From Perilla frutescens (Eukaryota > Streptophyta > Magnoliopsida > Lamiales > Lamiaceae), in assembly GCA_026008535.1 (NCBI GenBank), contig BRKX01000018.1, positions 23,196,088 through 23,260,087 of the forward strand: a stretch of 64,000 nt of DNA. Direction: 5' to 3'. The translations under genes and the position numbers were made by a program. Below, piece after piece: positions 1 to 11,938 of the stretch. The notes under the pieces are model-generated. The model saw nothing but the letters and a program-made list of their open reading frames with translations, did no database searches and was not told the origin of the DNA. The number at the start of each line of letters is the position of its first letter. The stretch's first letter is position 1.

Positions 1-618
1 AGGGATAGAAGAATGACTTTTTATTTGGACATAATTTTATCATGCTTTTAGGGCCTTTTTCTATTGATGTAAAATTTACAAAGATAATATGGCAGGAAGG
101 CAGACAGCTTAAGGGAAAATCAGGTATAAGACTATGAAGAAAGAGTACTTAATAAGGAAATTCAAGGGCAATCAGTTACTCGCTGCCAGGTAGTTCAACA
201 CACTGTTACAAGTCAACTGTTACTAAATAATTTATGAAAATGCAGCAACTTTTGAAAAAAAAAAGAACTTAATTAAACACATTCATATAATAGAAACCAT
301 ATTGCAAATTAAACAACAACCAATGACACAATATATATAATACATTATATTAAACAAAATGACATTTGGCCAAATTTGTCACAAATAATTTTTTTTTATT
401 TTTAAATAGTTTACCATAATAGCCACTATAGTGAAAATTAATGAAAACGAAATAAACCAATTTTAAACTTATAATAAATTTATTACTAAGTTCTCAAATA
501 AATATATATGAAGACAAATTAAAACAATGTGGTAAATACAATTCATTACGGTAATACGAAAATTATGTACAAAAACTTCTATAAAAAATAAGTTCTCATT
601 TGATCTAACCCCCATATG

Positions 619-655
619 CGTGTGTGTATATATAATATGTGTGTGTGTGTGTGTG
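619..655. repeat. GT/TA microsatellite
   Basis: A run of TG dinucleotides broken by a short TATATAATA segment. It lies 142 bp beyond the stop codon of the minus-strand gene at 797-1270, so it may fall in that gene's 3' flank. Bases 1-618 are AT-rich and hold no ORF or repeat that I can identify. Confidence 0.85.
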
Positions 656-796
656 AAGAGAGAGATTACATGATGACTGATGAGGTATCATGGAATTCCA
701 AGTCTGGATTTTAGGCATATATATGTGTGTATAACTGGCACTGAGAATTGATACAATACAAGTTCCTGAAGATTACAAACAACATCAAAATGAAAA

Positions 797-1270
797 TCAA
801 CCAAAGCATTGATCAGTAGGAAGCGGGCCGGGAATGGATCCTTGCTCAAAAAATTGCAATGCAAACACAAGGATGATGGCTAACAATGAGAGATAGGAGA
901 GGCCTTCAACAGCTCCCAACAGGGCAAAGGGCCCGTTGGGGAGGCCCGAACCCGTTTTGGTCTTGGTGTAGAGCGACCATGCAACAATGCCCACCACCAC
1001 GAGGTAGCTCACTCCTTCGAGTGCACCTATAGACCCTCCTGGCCCGGGTGGAAGCCCGCACCCAGTAGTCTTCAGAGTGTAAAGGGACCACCCGATCACC
1101 GGCGTGGCCACTAATCCTCCAACAATGGCGGCCGTCTCAACGCTGCTTCCTTCACCACTTTCCTTAGCCATCCCCTGCACTTTCACCATTGGCTGCCGCC
1201 TTATCACTTTGGTTAATTTGTGGCGGTTTATGGGCGGCGACGGCAACGGCGACAGTTGTAAAATCATCAT
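797..1270 (-). CDS. Small plant membrane protein of unknown function with an internal tandem duplication
   Basis: An uninterrupted 157-residue reading frame ending in TGA (797-799). Three hydrophobic segments (about residues 46-66, 84-102 and 121-141) suggest an integral membrane protein. Residues 60-90 and 97-127 are two copies of one unit, both keeping WSLYT, a GLP.GP loop and EG.SYL, spaced 37 residues apart. The C-terminus is short and ends in DQCFG. The start is uncertain. The longest frame begins at 1270, but Met28 (1189) and Met34 (1171, just before the Glu/Ser-rich stretch leading into the first hydrophobic segment) are also plausible; the first 33 residues are basic and could be a targeting peptide or untranslated. 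I recall similar short proteins in other plants but no assigned function. A GA microsatellite lies just upstream, in the likely 5' leader or promoter. Confidence 0.8.
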   Translation of the reverse strand: MMILQLSPLPSPPINRHKLTKVIRRQPMVKVQGMAKESGEGSSVETAAIVGGLVATPVIGWSLYTLKTTGCGLPPGPGGSIGALEGVSYLVVVGIVAWSLYTKTKTGSGLPNGPFALLGAVEGLSYLSLLAIILVFALQFFEQGSIPGPLPTDQCFG

Positions 1271-1332
1271 ATCTTTGGAGTCTCGACTAGTCGGTGTTGA
1301 CTGTTGAGCTTAACCTTATTTTATGATGGGGT

Positions 1333-1356
1333 AGAGAGAGAGAGAGAGAGAGAGAG
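1333..1356. repeat. GA microsatellite
   Basis: A GA dinucleotide run about 63 bp upstream of the longest possible start of the minus-strand gene at 797-1270. On the coding strand it reads (CT)n, common in plant 5' leaders and core promoters. Confidence 0.85.
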
Positions 1357-3287
1357 GAAGAGAATCCGCCCACCTTATCCACTCCCAAATTCCAGATTGC
1401 CATTTGCCAAACCACATGATTTAATTAGGGCCACTTTCGACATTTGACGTGTTAGATCGATAAATATACTTATATACCCTATATACATTTGTTATATATA
1501 GATATATGGCAAAACAGTGATTTGGTTTCTCCTTTTTTTTTCCGAATTAAATTCCTCTATTTTATTTGGTTAAAATGAGATTCGTGTACTATATATTTTG
1601 TTAAGATAAGATCCGTGTACTATTAGTTTGGTTAAAATCAAGTCCCTAGTCGAAAATAAAAATAAAAATTAATAATTTTAAATAAACATGTAAAAATTAA
1701 AAAAAAAATATAAATTTAATTTTTTAAGTAAAAATTTATTTAAAAATTAAAAATAAATTTAATTAACAAATTTAAAACCATAGTTTAAAAATGATTTTTA
1801 TTTAATTGAATTTTTTTATTTTATTTAGCTATTGTTTGATTTTTTAATTTTTTTTGAAAATAAAATAAAATTACAGCTCTTTATAAAAATTAATTTAATT
1901 TATTTTTTCAACTTTTTTATTTATCTTAAAAATTAAAAAACTAGAATAAAATTTGTAAAGTATTTTTTTTATTTTTTCAAAAAATAAAATTACAATGGTT
2001 TTAAAAATTTTAATTAAATTTTTAAAATATTTTTTACTTGTAAAATTCAATTTATATTTATTTATTTTAATTTTATTTGTTTATTTAAAAAAAATCAGTT
2101 TTTATTTTTATTTTCCAATTTAATTTATATACATCAATTTAGTTAAAATGAGATTCATTTATTATCAAATTTGATAGAATCAAATTCCCTAGAAACAAAA
2201 TTGTGGCTATATAAAATATAGGAACTCGATCAGAAAAAATTTAAAAATACAAAGACCCAAAATATCATCGTGCCTATATATATTGGAGCATTGATATTAG
2301 CAATTAAGGTATTTTAAATTAATGATGTGGAGTTATTTTTTTTTAACATAACTAAAAGGAGAATGAATAATTGGAATATCAACGACAGTCAATGCTCCCT
2401 TATTTAAATAATCTGTGTGAAATAGATATATTGGGGAATAGTAATAAAATTAATAGCGGACAAAACATGCCACGACTTACAATTTTCACTGGCACTCAAA
2501 ATAATTTATTACAAAAATATCCAGAGGCATAACAGAGGAGCAGGAAAGCCAAGCCCAATAATATAATTTATTTTTTTAATAAGAAAAAGAAAAAGAAAAA
2601 GAGATTTCTCCGAAACCCCAAGGGCCGGATTGTCACAAAGCCCACCATGGAATGGATTCACCACTCCACAGCATAAAGTAAACCTCCTTCAATCTTGTCC
2701 ATCACCTGCAAAAGTCGCACATCCACCAAATATTACTACCACCACCACCACTACTATTATTATTACTACTCGTGTGTACTCAAAATTAAATAACGCCGTG
2801 ATTCATGCATGCACGTGCAAACAATTTAACAAAACGACGCCGCATTCGCATTTTTAGATTGATTGATTCAATAGACACACACAAACACGTCCCACAGCCC
2901 AGCAAGCCGGTTTATACAAGCCAGCCAGCCCATTTCTTTTTATTTTTCTTTTCTATTTTTTTACCTCTAAAAATATATATATAATAAAGAGAGGAGGGAG
3001 AAGTTCCTTCCAAATTCCAACTCTTCCGTTTCCTGCCGTCGTGACTGAGTTGCGGAGCGAGTTGAACCCGCTCATAACGGCTACTGTAGGGAGGGAGGGG
3101 AAACCATAAGAAGACCACAACTGAAGCGAAGCGGGAAATAAACCACTTTTTAAACATTCATTTCATGCTGTCCACCATAACATAATTTCCCTCCAAAATA
3201 TTGTCTACGGAGACTTGCAAACCCATTACTAATTTCAAGTTTTCCCACCATTCTTGACTTGAGAGATTATAAACAGAACCGCCATTT
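1357..3287. other. AT-rich intergenic stretch, no gene seen
   Basis: Bases about 1640-2130 are nearly pure A/T. A phrase close to 'gttaaaatgagattc' occurs near 1570 and again near 2140, hinting at an old repeat bounded by these copies, but no target duplication was found. A GAAAAA-type run lies at 2582-2602 and a short CCA/ATT-rich run at 2736-2768. The right end (roughly 2900-3287) probably holds the 3' untranslated region of the ANP32-related gene. Short ORFs here look random. Confidence 0.5.
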
Positions 3288-6083
3288 TTATCGGTGCTTC
3301 GATGACTTGCTGTACTGCACGATGTCGTCTTCATCCTCATCCTCCTCATCATCATCATCGCCATCATCATCGTCGTCTCCATTTCTCTTCCTCTTACTGG
3401 AAGATGAAGGCGGCAACTCCTGGACCTCACCATCGTGGTCATCTTCTTCATCCTCAACGTCTTCCTCCAATTCAGGGTCTTCACCTTCTCCCAAATCACT
3501 ACCTACAGCACCAGCATCTGCTTCCACCCGCTCAACTGGTTGAACCAGGTATCCAGACCCATAATCATCTTCCTGCAATCAAACCACGAACATCAAAATT
3601 GTAATGAAACTGAAACCACAGGTAAAGCTAAACAAAAAATACCATGAGACTGGCAAAATGACATGAAGAAACAGACTACTCAAACATCTATGGTAACAAA
3701 CAAAAGTTCTGGTGTGAGAGCACAAAAATGATTCCTAAACCACAATAGCTAATATATTAATCAAAAGTACTTCAAATAATGCAATAAGATCCAAATAAAT
3801 AGATAAAGACCTAATTCAAGTCTCAACTTCACAAGCACCAAACACAGAAACCTCATGCTCATGCCATAAACCAAATGCCCAATTATTATATGTCCATGGC
3901 ACATGTCCAACAAACTGTGAAAATTTACACCGACAACAAAATCTTATAATGCTGTATACCATCACTATGTCCACTACTTTGTTCATTCCTGACATCAATG
4001 AAGAATTAGAAACAGTGAATGAGAAATCTGCAACAAATCAGAGTGATGTAAAAATTCTCACTGAAACTATAAGAAAAAAGCCAATTGCAACATGCAATTA
4101 TTACCATTTATTCTTGATTCTCCACTCTATATGTTTTTTTACACAAAAAAGGGGGAAATACAAATAGATTTTCCAGTTAGTCAAAGTCATAAAAACAAAT
4201 TGTGTACATAAAAAGGAACACAGCGGATTGAAATCAAATTTCACAATACACCGCCACTTGTGTAGCCTTGTTTCTTTTTTAAAAAATACCTAAAATGAAG
4301 CTTATTAAAATCCTAATAATTCTAAACCAAATTATGAAAATATTATGATACCAAAATAGTTAGAGATGAAGACTCAACTGGGGAATATTCGCTTATCAAA
4401 AAGTCATAAAAACAAGTTTACTGACAAAGATGAATTCAAATATCACACAAATTATAAACAGAGAGAGAGAAAAAAAAAAAGGAAAGAAACTACACTCACA
4501 TCATGAATCAACGTTGAAAGTCAGTTTTCTTTTCTACAATGGGTAATCATGTGAAAACTTCCGCTTAATATATCACTCAAAAGCATGAAATAACAAAATA
4601 TACAATGCAGATCATTCAATAACCTTGTGTGTGGGGATTGTCACATAAAAGCTGCAAAAAAAACTTCCCCAGGAAATACTTGCAGTCACTTTGCAAACAA
4701 GGCAAGGCAAGGCAAGGAACCATAATGAGGATGCTCAAGAAATCCAAACATTATAAACAAACACAACCACCAGAAAGCACAGGAAAAGCCTATGGCATCT
4801 CAAGATTCTTGGGGATGAAATTTGTGTTTCTTACGCAATTTAGATGAACATGTGTGTTTATTGTGAGATACAAGTGACTAAATTTGCACACATAAGATTC
4901 ATGTTCAGGAACATAATTTAACAGAACAAACAAAACAGGCACCAGATATTTCAGATAAAGGAATTATCACCTCATCCTCAGGCTCCTCTTCGTCCTCAAA
5001 TTCTCCATCCTCCTCAACTGCCTGCTCTTCCTCCCCTGTCTCTCCATCATCATCCTCATCGGCATCATCTTCTCCCTGCTCGTGTGCATCAATTTCCCCT
5101 TCCGTGCTTGTGAGCCTCCCAGTACTCTCAGGCTCCACAAAATCCCTCTCATCATTATCCACTTCTTCTTCATCCTCGTCCTCATCATCATCATCGTCAT
5201 CATCCTCCACGCCGTCCTCCCCATCATCGCTGTCATCTATATCGTGGACTTCCACCACGTCCTCATCCTCACCATCGTCATCCTCGTACACTTCCTCCAC
5301 CGAATCATCTTCGTCGTCTCCATCCTCCTCGTCATCCTCTCCATTCACAGCCTCCACTCTAAACCCATTCGAATGGCGATGTGAACTGCCAGCACGACTT
5401 AGCCCATTGATCCCCCTAGATGTCTCCGCTTCCTCCTCGTCAGCGTCGTTCTCCTCATCCTCATCAACATCCACAACCCCCTCGCTCCCCGCTCTCTGCC
5501 CATTGCTTAGCCTGAACGGGTGGTCCTCGCCGTCAATCTCTCCACTGCCGGGATCATCCTCCTCATCCTCTTCGTCATCCTCCTCATCGTCGGATTCCGG
5601 CCGTTCATTCTCCTCCGCATCCATCTTATCCAAATATTTCAATGACCTAATCAAACCGAAAACTCGAGATCGGTAGTCCTTAACCCGGGTAACAGGGCAC
5701 TCATAAAGATCCAATGAAACCAGCCTCAGCTCTGCCAGAGGTCTCAAGTCGTTAATATCTGAAATCCTATTATTCGACAAATCAAGGTCCCGTAGCGATT
5801 CAAGTCCGGCTTCAACGAGGAATTCGAGTCCGCCAGCAATCCGATTGTCCGACAAAATAAGCTTCTGCAAATTCCGGAGGCGGGGGAACTGCTCCAGCGA
5901 TGAGGCGCCGATGTTGGCCATAGAGAGGTGCTGAAGATTGTGGAACTTCTCGAAAAGAGATGGCGGTGGCAAACGGCCGTGGATGCACTTCACCGCGCCG
6001 TCGAGCGTTAACGTCCGGACCAAATCGACGTCTGTTTGGCCGTCCAACGCCGTCTCCACCGCCCTCTCCCAGATCTCATCCAT
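3288..6083 (-). CDS. Acidic leucine-rich nuclear phosphoprotein 32-related protein (ANP32 family), two exons
   Basis: Coding exon 1 runs 6083-4971 and exon 2 runs 3572-3288; the 1398-bp intron has a GT donor at 4970-4969, an AG acceptor at 3574-3573, and is phase 0. The product is 465 residues. Residues about 45-130 hold leucine-rich repeats (LQHLSMANIG, LQKLILSDNRI, LRDLDLSNNRISDI, LVSLDLYECP), then a cap-like segment with YRSRVFGLIRSLKYLD at 137-152. From residue 160 nearly everything is Asp/Glu, with a KRKR cluster at about 431-434 that fits a nuclear signal, and a basic end SKSSKHR. LRRs followed by a long acidic tail are the signature of ANP32 proteins, known as histone-binding chaperones and phosphatase inhibitors in animals; the plant role is inferred. 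The tail is much longer than in animal ANP32. Met at 6083 is chosen because the upstream extension crosses a likely splice acceptor. Confidence 0.93.
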
Positions 6084-6111
6084 TGTTTTTACCAAACCCT
6101 CTTTTTCCACT
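6084..6111 (-). other. Likely 5' UTR splice acceptor of the ANP32-related gene
   Basis: Read on the minus strand, a T-run is followed by ATGCAG with the AG at 6111-6110, 26 bases before the ATG at 6083. This looks like a plant 3' splice site, so the gene probably has an intron in its 5' leader and the in-frame upstream residues (from 6143) are intronic. The matching donor, perhaps near the GGGTTTAAAG at about 6180, is not certain. Confidence 0.5.
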
Positions 6112-6144
6112 GCATAAAAAAAGTTACAAAATGTTATATTCAAT

Positions 6145-7277
6145 TTCCTTAACGATATAATTTTTGGGGGAAAAACTTTAAACCCTAGAATTTGGTCTCT
6201 ATCGAATTTCTCTCTCTAGAATTCTCTGTCTATTTCTCGGAGAGGCTCGCTCGCTATAAGATATTGGAGGTGAGTCGCCTCCGAGTTAGATGAGTTAGGG
6301 TTGGTTAGTGTTGAGTTAAGTTTGACCGTGGTAGGGTTAGATGGGCCGATAAATGGCGTTTGACGAGTAAATAAGGATCAACCGTTGGATTAGATGATTA
6401 AGGATCGGTGACGTGGTATAACGATGGACGGTTCAGATGGGCGGATGGTGTGTTTGTTTTAAATTGAAGGAAGTACATTTTGAGGGTAGAGAGAGAAAGG
6501 GAAAGTCAGGCGCTCGGCAAGTCTGATACGTCTTCTTGGGTGGTGTAAATGTTGCAGCGCGCAAAGGAATATGCCCTTGATTCCGTGTTTAATACGAGAT
6601 TGCCATTGTTGTTCTGAGAAGAGCGTGTCATTACAATTTACAAACAAATCGTGATTGGATGGCTTATTTATTTAATTTAAAAGGCTACAGGGTACAGCCT
6701 GCTGTTTTATGTACAAACTTTGTTTTATCACTTCTACTAACTGAAGGTGCGAGAGAACAATTGTTCGACCAACTGTCGGTGAAACACTCATAAATTTACC
6801 ATAAACGATCTAAATGTTGTCATTTCAAGTGTCGGAAATATTTTGTCTGGATAATCGGTCACACCGATTAAAATAGCAAAAAATCTTAAAACTTGTGTTG
6901 TTCAATTGTAAATTTTTAATAGATTGTACAAAAATTGTAACCATGTTGTGAATGGTATGTAAACTCCTACAATTAATCTCATACACGTCGATTGATAATG
7001 GACCATGTTAAATGGGTCTCATTGGAAAAATATTAAGATGTTTCGACTCCAAAAATGTTAAAAAATTATGTACTCAATTTTAAATTTTTAAATTTTGCTA
7101 AAAAATTACAAAATGATGTACCCGTTGTCTTAAGTCCCACAATTAACCAATTTATTTATGATACACTGAAGTTGTTACATTACATAGGTTGTACATGTAG
7201 GAATTTATAACTCACATAATATAAATTCATTTATTCTAGATCATATAATATTCTAGGAACATAACATCGCACCAGGT
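6145..7277. other. Upstream region of ANP32-related gene and intergenic DNA, no gene seen
   Basis: About 6180-6300 on the minus strand is CT-rich and probably the 5' leader/promoter of the ANP32-related gene. Beyond 6660 the sequence becomes AT-rich with no convincing ORF or repeat boundary until the Copia remnant. Confidence 0.5.
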
Positions 7278-8400
7278 TGTCAAAGATTATAAGAATACCT
7301 AAATCCATTGAGATTGAAAATCTTGATGCGAAATACCTTTATGAACAATCTCTAGATCTGAACACGAATAGGGGATTGGTATTATGGTCTTCCTCAACTA
7401 AATCTCTTTATTCCTTCTATAGACCTTCTTCTTTCTTCCGGATGAGGAAAAGTAAAGATTGTGTTCAATTTAGTATATTAGGGGCCATAACCAAGGGAGC
7501 TATATATACTATTTAATTAGGCTACCCATAAACACCTAATTAGAATAGTGTTTAGTGTCTACTCATTGATTCCATATCAATTACGCAGCCCATGGACTAT
7601 TTCCTTACTAAGACCATTTAATTAAGTCCACGAATATTTAAATAGCAAATATAATTGCATACAAATATATTACTCATATAGTCATATTTAGATTATTTAG
7701 GAAATCACAATTTTCCTAACAATCTCTCACTTGGGTTACATATTATATTGAAATCAATTATATCAAATAGGTTTATAATTGCGCAACATGCTATTTATTT
7801 TCAAACTACGCCATTAACAATCTGGTCCATCTCATGTACTAGTAATGGAACTACCGCGGCATTCGCCACATTGTAACTCGCGATTAAACTCCGATAATCA
7901 ACATACTAATATACTCAATGACATAGATCAAATATGGTGAGCAGCATGGAAATTACATGCAATGATCTTATCATGTCAATTTCCAACTAGTCCAACTTTA
8001 GTCCTTAACGAGATCAATCCATAAATGCAATGCAAAACATCACATATGGAAAACATAAGTGAATTCAGAATGAAATCAAAACCATCAACTTTATTCTACA
8101 TAAATTTAAATAATCCAAAACTGAAGTATCACACGGAACATGAACTCCCACTGAACTAAGGTAATATCAGAAATAACACGAATATGAGTATTATACTCAT
8201 AAAAGACCTTATGTGTTAATGTCTTAGTTATTGGACCTGCTAGCATGTTTTCTTTTTCTATGTGTACTACAAAAAAAATTATTCATTCTGAACACTCTCC
8301 TTAACAACAGAAACTTAATGTCGATAAACTTCGACTCTATAGCACTTATGTTATTCTTGGAGTGAAGTACATATAATTTAACGTCTCAAAATAAATAATG
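7278..8400 (-). mobile_element. Degenerate Copia (Tork-like) 3' end: RNase H tail plus 3' LTR
   Basis: On the minus strand the junction at about 7740-7721 reads CCCAAGTGAGAGAT then TGTTAGG, the usual Tork/Tnt1-type polypurine tract followed by an LTR start. The LTR runs leftward from 7721 to roughly 7278 (left end inferred from a TG; no target duplication testable). To its right, minus-strand translation of about 8375-8160 gives a decayed RNase H end: a KFIDIK stretch (usual HIDI/VKYHF region) and later MLAGPITK, matching the common 'MLADxxTK' tail of Copia pol. Only this 3' piece remains; the rest was lost at about 8400, where an unrelated Copia LTR begins. Confidence 0.65.
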
Positions 8401-8441
8401 AACTCCACAATCATGATTGAAGAAGATACAAGAGTCTATTT

Positions 8442-8544
8442 TGTTAGTGATATACCTTGCACTAAGCAGAGATCTATCATAAATGGGGAGATTGTTAGTG
8501 CTATAGCTTGCACTAAGCAGAGATGTATCACTAAGGAGGGAGAT
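8442..8544 (+). repeat. Two extra tandem copies of a polypurine-tract/LTR-start unit
   Basis: TGTTAGTG...GCACTAAGCA occurs three times in a row, starting at 8442, 8493 and 8545 (spacing 51 and 52 bp). The copies at 8493 and 8545 are each preceded by a purine-rich tract (ATGGGGAGAT, AGGAGGGAGAT). The third copy continues into the full LTR; the first two are truncated after about 40 bp. Confidence 0.75.
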
Positions 8545-9278
8545 TGTTAGTGTCATAGTGTTATGCTGTGCACTAAGCATTTTTTATCAAGTGCTCTGAT
8601 TGTCATTGATCTTTACGGCTTATAATCATCACTAAGTATTTGGTTTTTCCAAGTACAGTTGTTGTTCTGGACAACGTTCATAACGATGTACATGAACATG
8701 ATATTGATCTCAATGAAGACAGCTCAAGCATGAAGGTTGGGTTAAGCAAAAGGTGAAGACAGTTGTGCATCGAGACAGAACTGAGATTGTTCAGCACACT
8801 GAGTACTGCTAGCTAGCTTAAGTGATAGTCAGAAGTCAGTTTGTGAATATATAAGATAATGATATGTGCTACTTGATGTGAAGGTTTAGAGATCAATGTT
8901 CATTGCAATGTTCGTAAACGTATGCATGAACATCATTTGTCTATATTGTTCTTCCAAGATCATTGAAGCTGTTTGAAGTTGCCAACCAATAAGAGATTCA
9001 AGATCGTTCTAGAAGATGCCTTATTCATCTTGAAGAGCATGTGATTAAAGATAAGACAGAAGTCTAAAAATTGAACAATTCTAATGAGGCATGTCCTCGG
9101 TTATTGAAGCTAAATAAGGAAATTTTCTTATTAGATTTCTGATAGGATTATGACTTCTGATTTCTTTGTCAAGGTTATATTATTGTCTTATAAATAACTT
9201 GGGATCAGAACTTATTAGAACACAACCAAATGCACTGAAAAGATTCAATATGCACAAGAGCCCTAAATTGTTTAAGAG

Positions 9279-10656
9279 TGATGCACTATATTTTATGCAA
9301 TTAACTACAACTACACGGATCAATGCACTAAAGCTAGTGAGTCGAGTATCGTATCCACAAGGACTGAAATAAAGTTCAACACTAAGTACTAAATTAACAG
9401 TTTTCTATTATCCAGGCTACCTAATTTTTAGTTAAATTAATCCTAGATAAATAATTAAAATTAAACTCCTAAATTCAATTATAAAATCAAATGCAAATTA
9501 AACAAGATTAAAAACGTTAACTATCAAATAAATAAAATAATTAATCATAGAGAATGCATACACATGAATCCATTATATATTAATCTAATTCCATCAACTT
9601 CCAATTTATCTAATTATCGGTGGAGGATCAGAATTCTAATTACCTATCTCCGCCAGGTCTCAAGGTAAAAGTAGATTAACAATTTATCTATACTTTTATC
9701 TCTAGATTGATTGTTAACTACCAATAGATAAACATATTTAAAATCTCCTATAGATCACAAGTAAATATATCAAATCATTCAATTTAATCCCACTAATTAA
9801 TTATATCTGTCAGGACTCAAATTAATTAGCTAGTATACAATGACTATGGCCTTAATCATGCATGAGAAATCTAAACTTGAATGTTTGAACCATATAACCG
9901 GAAGGAAAAATTGATAAAGAATTAAATCATTACATAATTTCATACATGCTACAAAACCTAGAAATAATTATAGGACTACTCACACATAATGAAATCCAAA
10001 AGAAAGAAAGAAAGAATAAAGAAATATAATTAAATAACAAAGGTTAGAAAAACCGTAGAGAAATTCAAGGCATAAAACTTCAATCTTGAATCTTCATGTC
10101 TTGCCATTGTGAAATCTAAAATAAAACTGAAAAATAATGAAAAAAAGCTCTATATTTTCGTTCCTAACAACCCTATTTATACTAGGTACTAAAAATCTGG
10201 CCCAAAAGGTAAGTTCATGGGCAAAAAATAGACAACAAATAGCTTCTCGACACATCCGACGACCTACAATGATGAACCCGCCGACCGGCGGCCAAATCCA
10301 CCGATCGGCGGCTAGGTCACCGGATTTCTTTGGTTGATTTTGGGATATTCGCCGGTCTGTGGCAGATTCGGCACCCTCCACTATTTTGCTTCGTTATTGT
10401 TCGTTTTTCATTTGATCGACCCGAATTCAAGTTGGAGAACGACCCTAACTCGATCCACTATATTTTTAGCTTTTCTCTCCCTTTAATTGAATCTTGAAAG
10501 TATTCCCTTTTTTAGCTCAAACTTCAACAAAAATAGAAAAGCATGAAAATGCACGAGAAAAACCGAAACAACAACCAAACACTAACTTATGAATGCATTG
10601 ATCATTAAATACTATTCAAATAAACACCTAAATGCATACAAAATCCATGTTTATCA
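9279..10656 (-). mobile_element. Solo LTR of a Ty3/Gypsy-type element (minus orientation)
   Basis: On the minus strand it begins TGATAAACATGG and ends ATAGTGCATCA (TG..CA), 1378 bp. Perfect 5-bp target duplications AAGAG flank it (9274-9278 and 10657-10661), and removing it reconnects the interrupted Copia LTR. Near the U5 end it has the motif TCGTATCCACAAGGA (plus-strand reading, about 9346-9364), also seen in the Athila LTRs in this window. A GC-rich patch with repeated CGGCGG lies at about 10265-10370. The Tat/Athila-like assignment is inferred from the ends and motif. Short ORFs in it are not genes. Confidence 0.85.
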
Positions 10657-11122
10657 AAGAGCTTCACAAGTTTCAGTTGTCATTGTTAGGCTAGAGATTA
10701 GTGTTCTAGTCAGAGTGTTTTAAAATACTTTTCATACACTGTCTAAATGTTTCTTGGGAGAGAATACATATGGGAACTAGATAAGTACAAATCTAGGTTG
10801 TGAGGGGATCTCATAGTTCAATTCATTAAAAAAGGTTTTCGGGTAGAACGAGTATTGAGTGACGGGAGGTCAGCTGCATGTAAGATCCCTAGTAAACGAT
10901 ACATCGAAGTAGTTGATTATTTCTCACGAACTTGACAAGTCCCCCTGATGTAGATCAATTGATCGAACAAGGTCATCAATCTCTTGCGTGCTTTACTTTA
11001 TGTTGTTCAATTCAATTTCATTACAATGTTCATGCACATTATAGTGAACTTTATCTAACAACGTTCGAGAACATCTTTGAGAACATTTGCAGAACAAATA
11101 TCTCACACCACATGTAGTTTCA

Positions 11123-11140
11123 ATTGACACTAGAGCAAGT
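11123..11140 (+). other. Putative primer-binding site
   Basis: AATTGACACTAGAGCAAG directly follows the LTR end. It resembles the plant Copia primer-binding site for initiator Met-tRNA (TGGTATCAGAGC) with several changes, and it is nearly the same as that of the related element at 15461-15480. Confidence 0.55.
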
Positions 11141-11208
11141 CGTTTTGTTTTCAAAATGAAAAGATTACTGAAAGTACATCTCTGTGTAAAGTATTTGGTT
11201 TTAAAGCT

Positions 11209-11877
11209 ATGAGTTCCATCAAGGAAAGAGGTTCTATAGCCAGGCCACTTCTTCTAGAAGGCAACAACTATCAGTATTGGAAGGTAATAATTTATACCCT
11301 TTTCAGATCCATCGATGATCAAGTATGGAAGAGCTTTACAGAAGGATGGATACAACCTACCGTTGTTAAGAATGACAAGTATACTCCCATTCCAGAGAAA
11401 GACTGGACTGGACCACAAAAGAGGTGGTTCAATGCAAACTCCAAAGCTCTCAACACTATATTTTCCGCTATGGACATCGAGTCATTCAGCATGATCTCAA
11501 CATGTGAGACTACCAATGTTGTATGGGATATACTGGAGACAACCTTTTAAGGAATCAACATTGTTAGACTTTCAAGGCTTCAAAATATTACATCTAAATT
11601 TGAAAATTTGAGGATGGTAGATTCTGAAACCATTGTAAAATTCAACGCCCACTTAAGGAGCATGTCTAATGAAAGTTTTTCAGTAGGTGAAGTAATGACA
11701 GATGAGAAGCTGGTTAAGAAAGTTTTGAGATCTCTATCAAAGAGATTTGCTTACAAGGTTGTTGTCATTAAAGAAGCAAATGACATCAGAAGTATGAGAC
11801 TGGACGAGCTGTGGGGATCTCTCAGGATCTTTGAGATGAATCTCAAAGAAGATAATTACATGGATAGAGGCAAATGA
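11209..11877 (+). pseudogene. Copia gag fragment (UBN2-type), broken
   Basis: From ATG 11209 the translation has the gag pattern RPLLLEGNNYQYWK, then WGSLRIFEMN near the end. It aligns along its length with the gag at 15540 onward. A TAA at about 11548 interrupts it; the frame downstream (from 11608) continues the domain. The zinc knuckle and everything after are absent. Structural capsid-like function when intact; here non-functional. Confidence 0.8.
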
Positions 11878-11938
11878 ATTGTCTTAGAAGTTTAAACTTC
11901 AAAGAAAGTTCCTAAAGAAGTTCATAAAATTGCTCGCA

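Larger units (their letters stand above)
8545..11877 (+). mobile_element. Old Sirevirus-like Copia retrotransposon, 5' LTR plus gag only
   Basis: The LTR starts TGTTAGTG at 8545, has a TATA-like CTTATAAATA near 9183, is split by a solo LTR at 9279-10656, and ends near TTTCA at 11122, giving about 1.2 kb of own sequence. A primer-binding-like segment follows, then a gag fragment. Start, end, PBS variant and gag are all similar to the element at 14524-24106, so the two belong to one family, this one older. Everything after gag is missing; a foldback repeat begins within 65 bp of the gag end. Confidence 0.75.

Noticed and set aside
2912..3499. Minus-strand ORFs near the ANP32-related 3' end
   Set aside because: Either in the probable 3' UTR or in a wrong frame of the acidic exon (Met-rich from GATGATG repeats).
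3259..3604. Plus-strand Ser-rich and His-rich reading frames
   Set aside because: They are the complement of the Asp/Glu-rich exon of the ANP32-related gene; GAT/GAA repeats read backward give Ser and His runs.
5082..5676. Plus-strand Ser-rich 190-residue frame
   Set aside because: Antisense of the acidic tail of the ANP32-related gene, no independent support.
6084..6143. Twenty-residue N-terminal extension of the ANP32-related protein
   Set aside because: It spans a T-rich tract plus GCAG that looks like a splice acceptor, and the family start fits the Met at 6083.
7277..7516. 79-residue plus-strand ORF
   Set aside because: Falls within the minus-strand Copia 3' LTR and has no motif.
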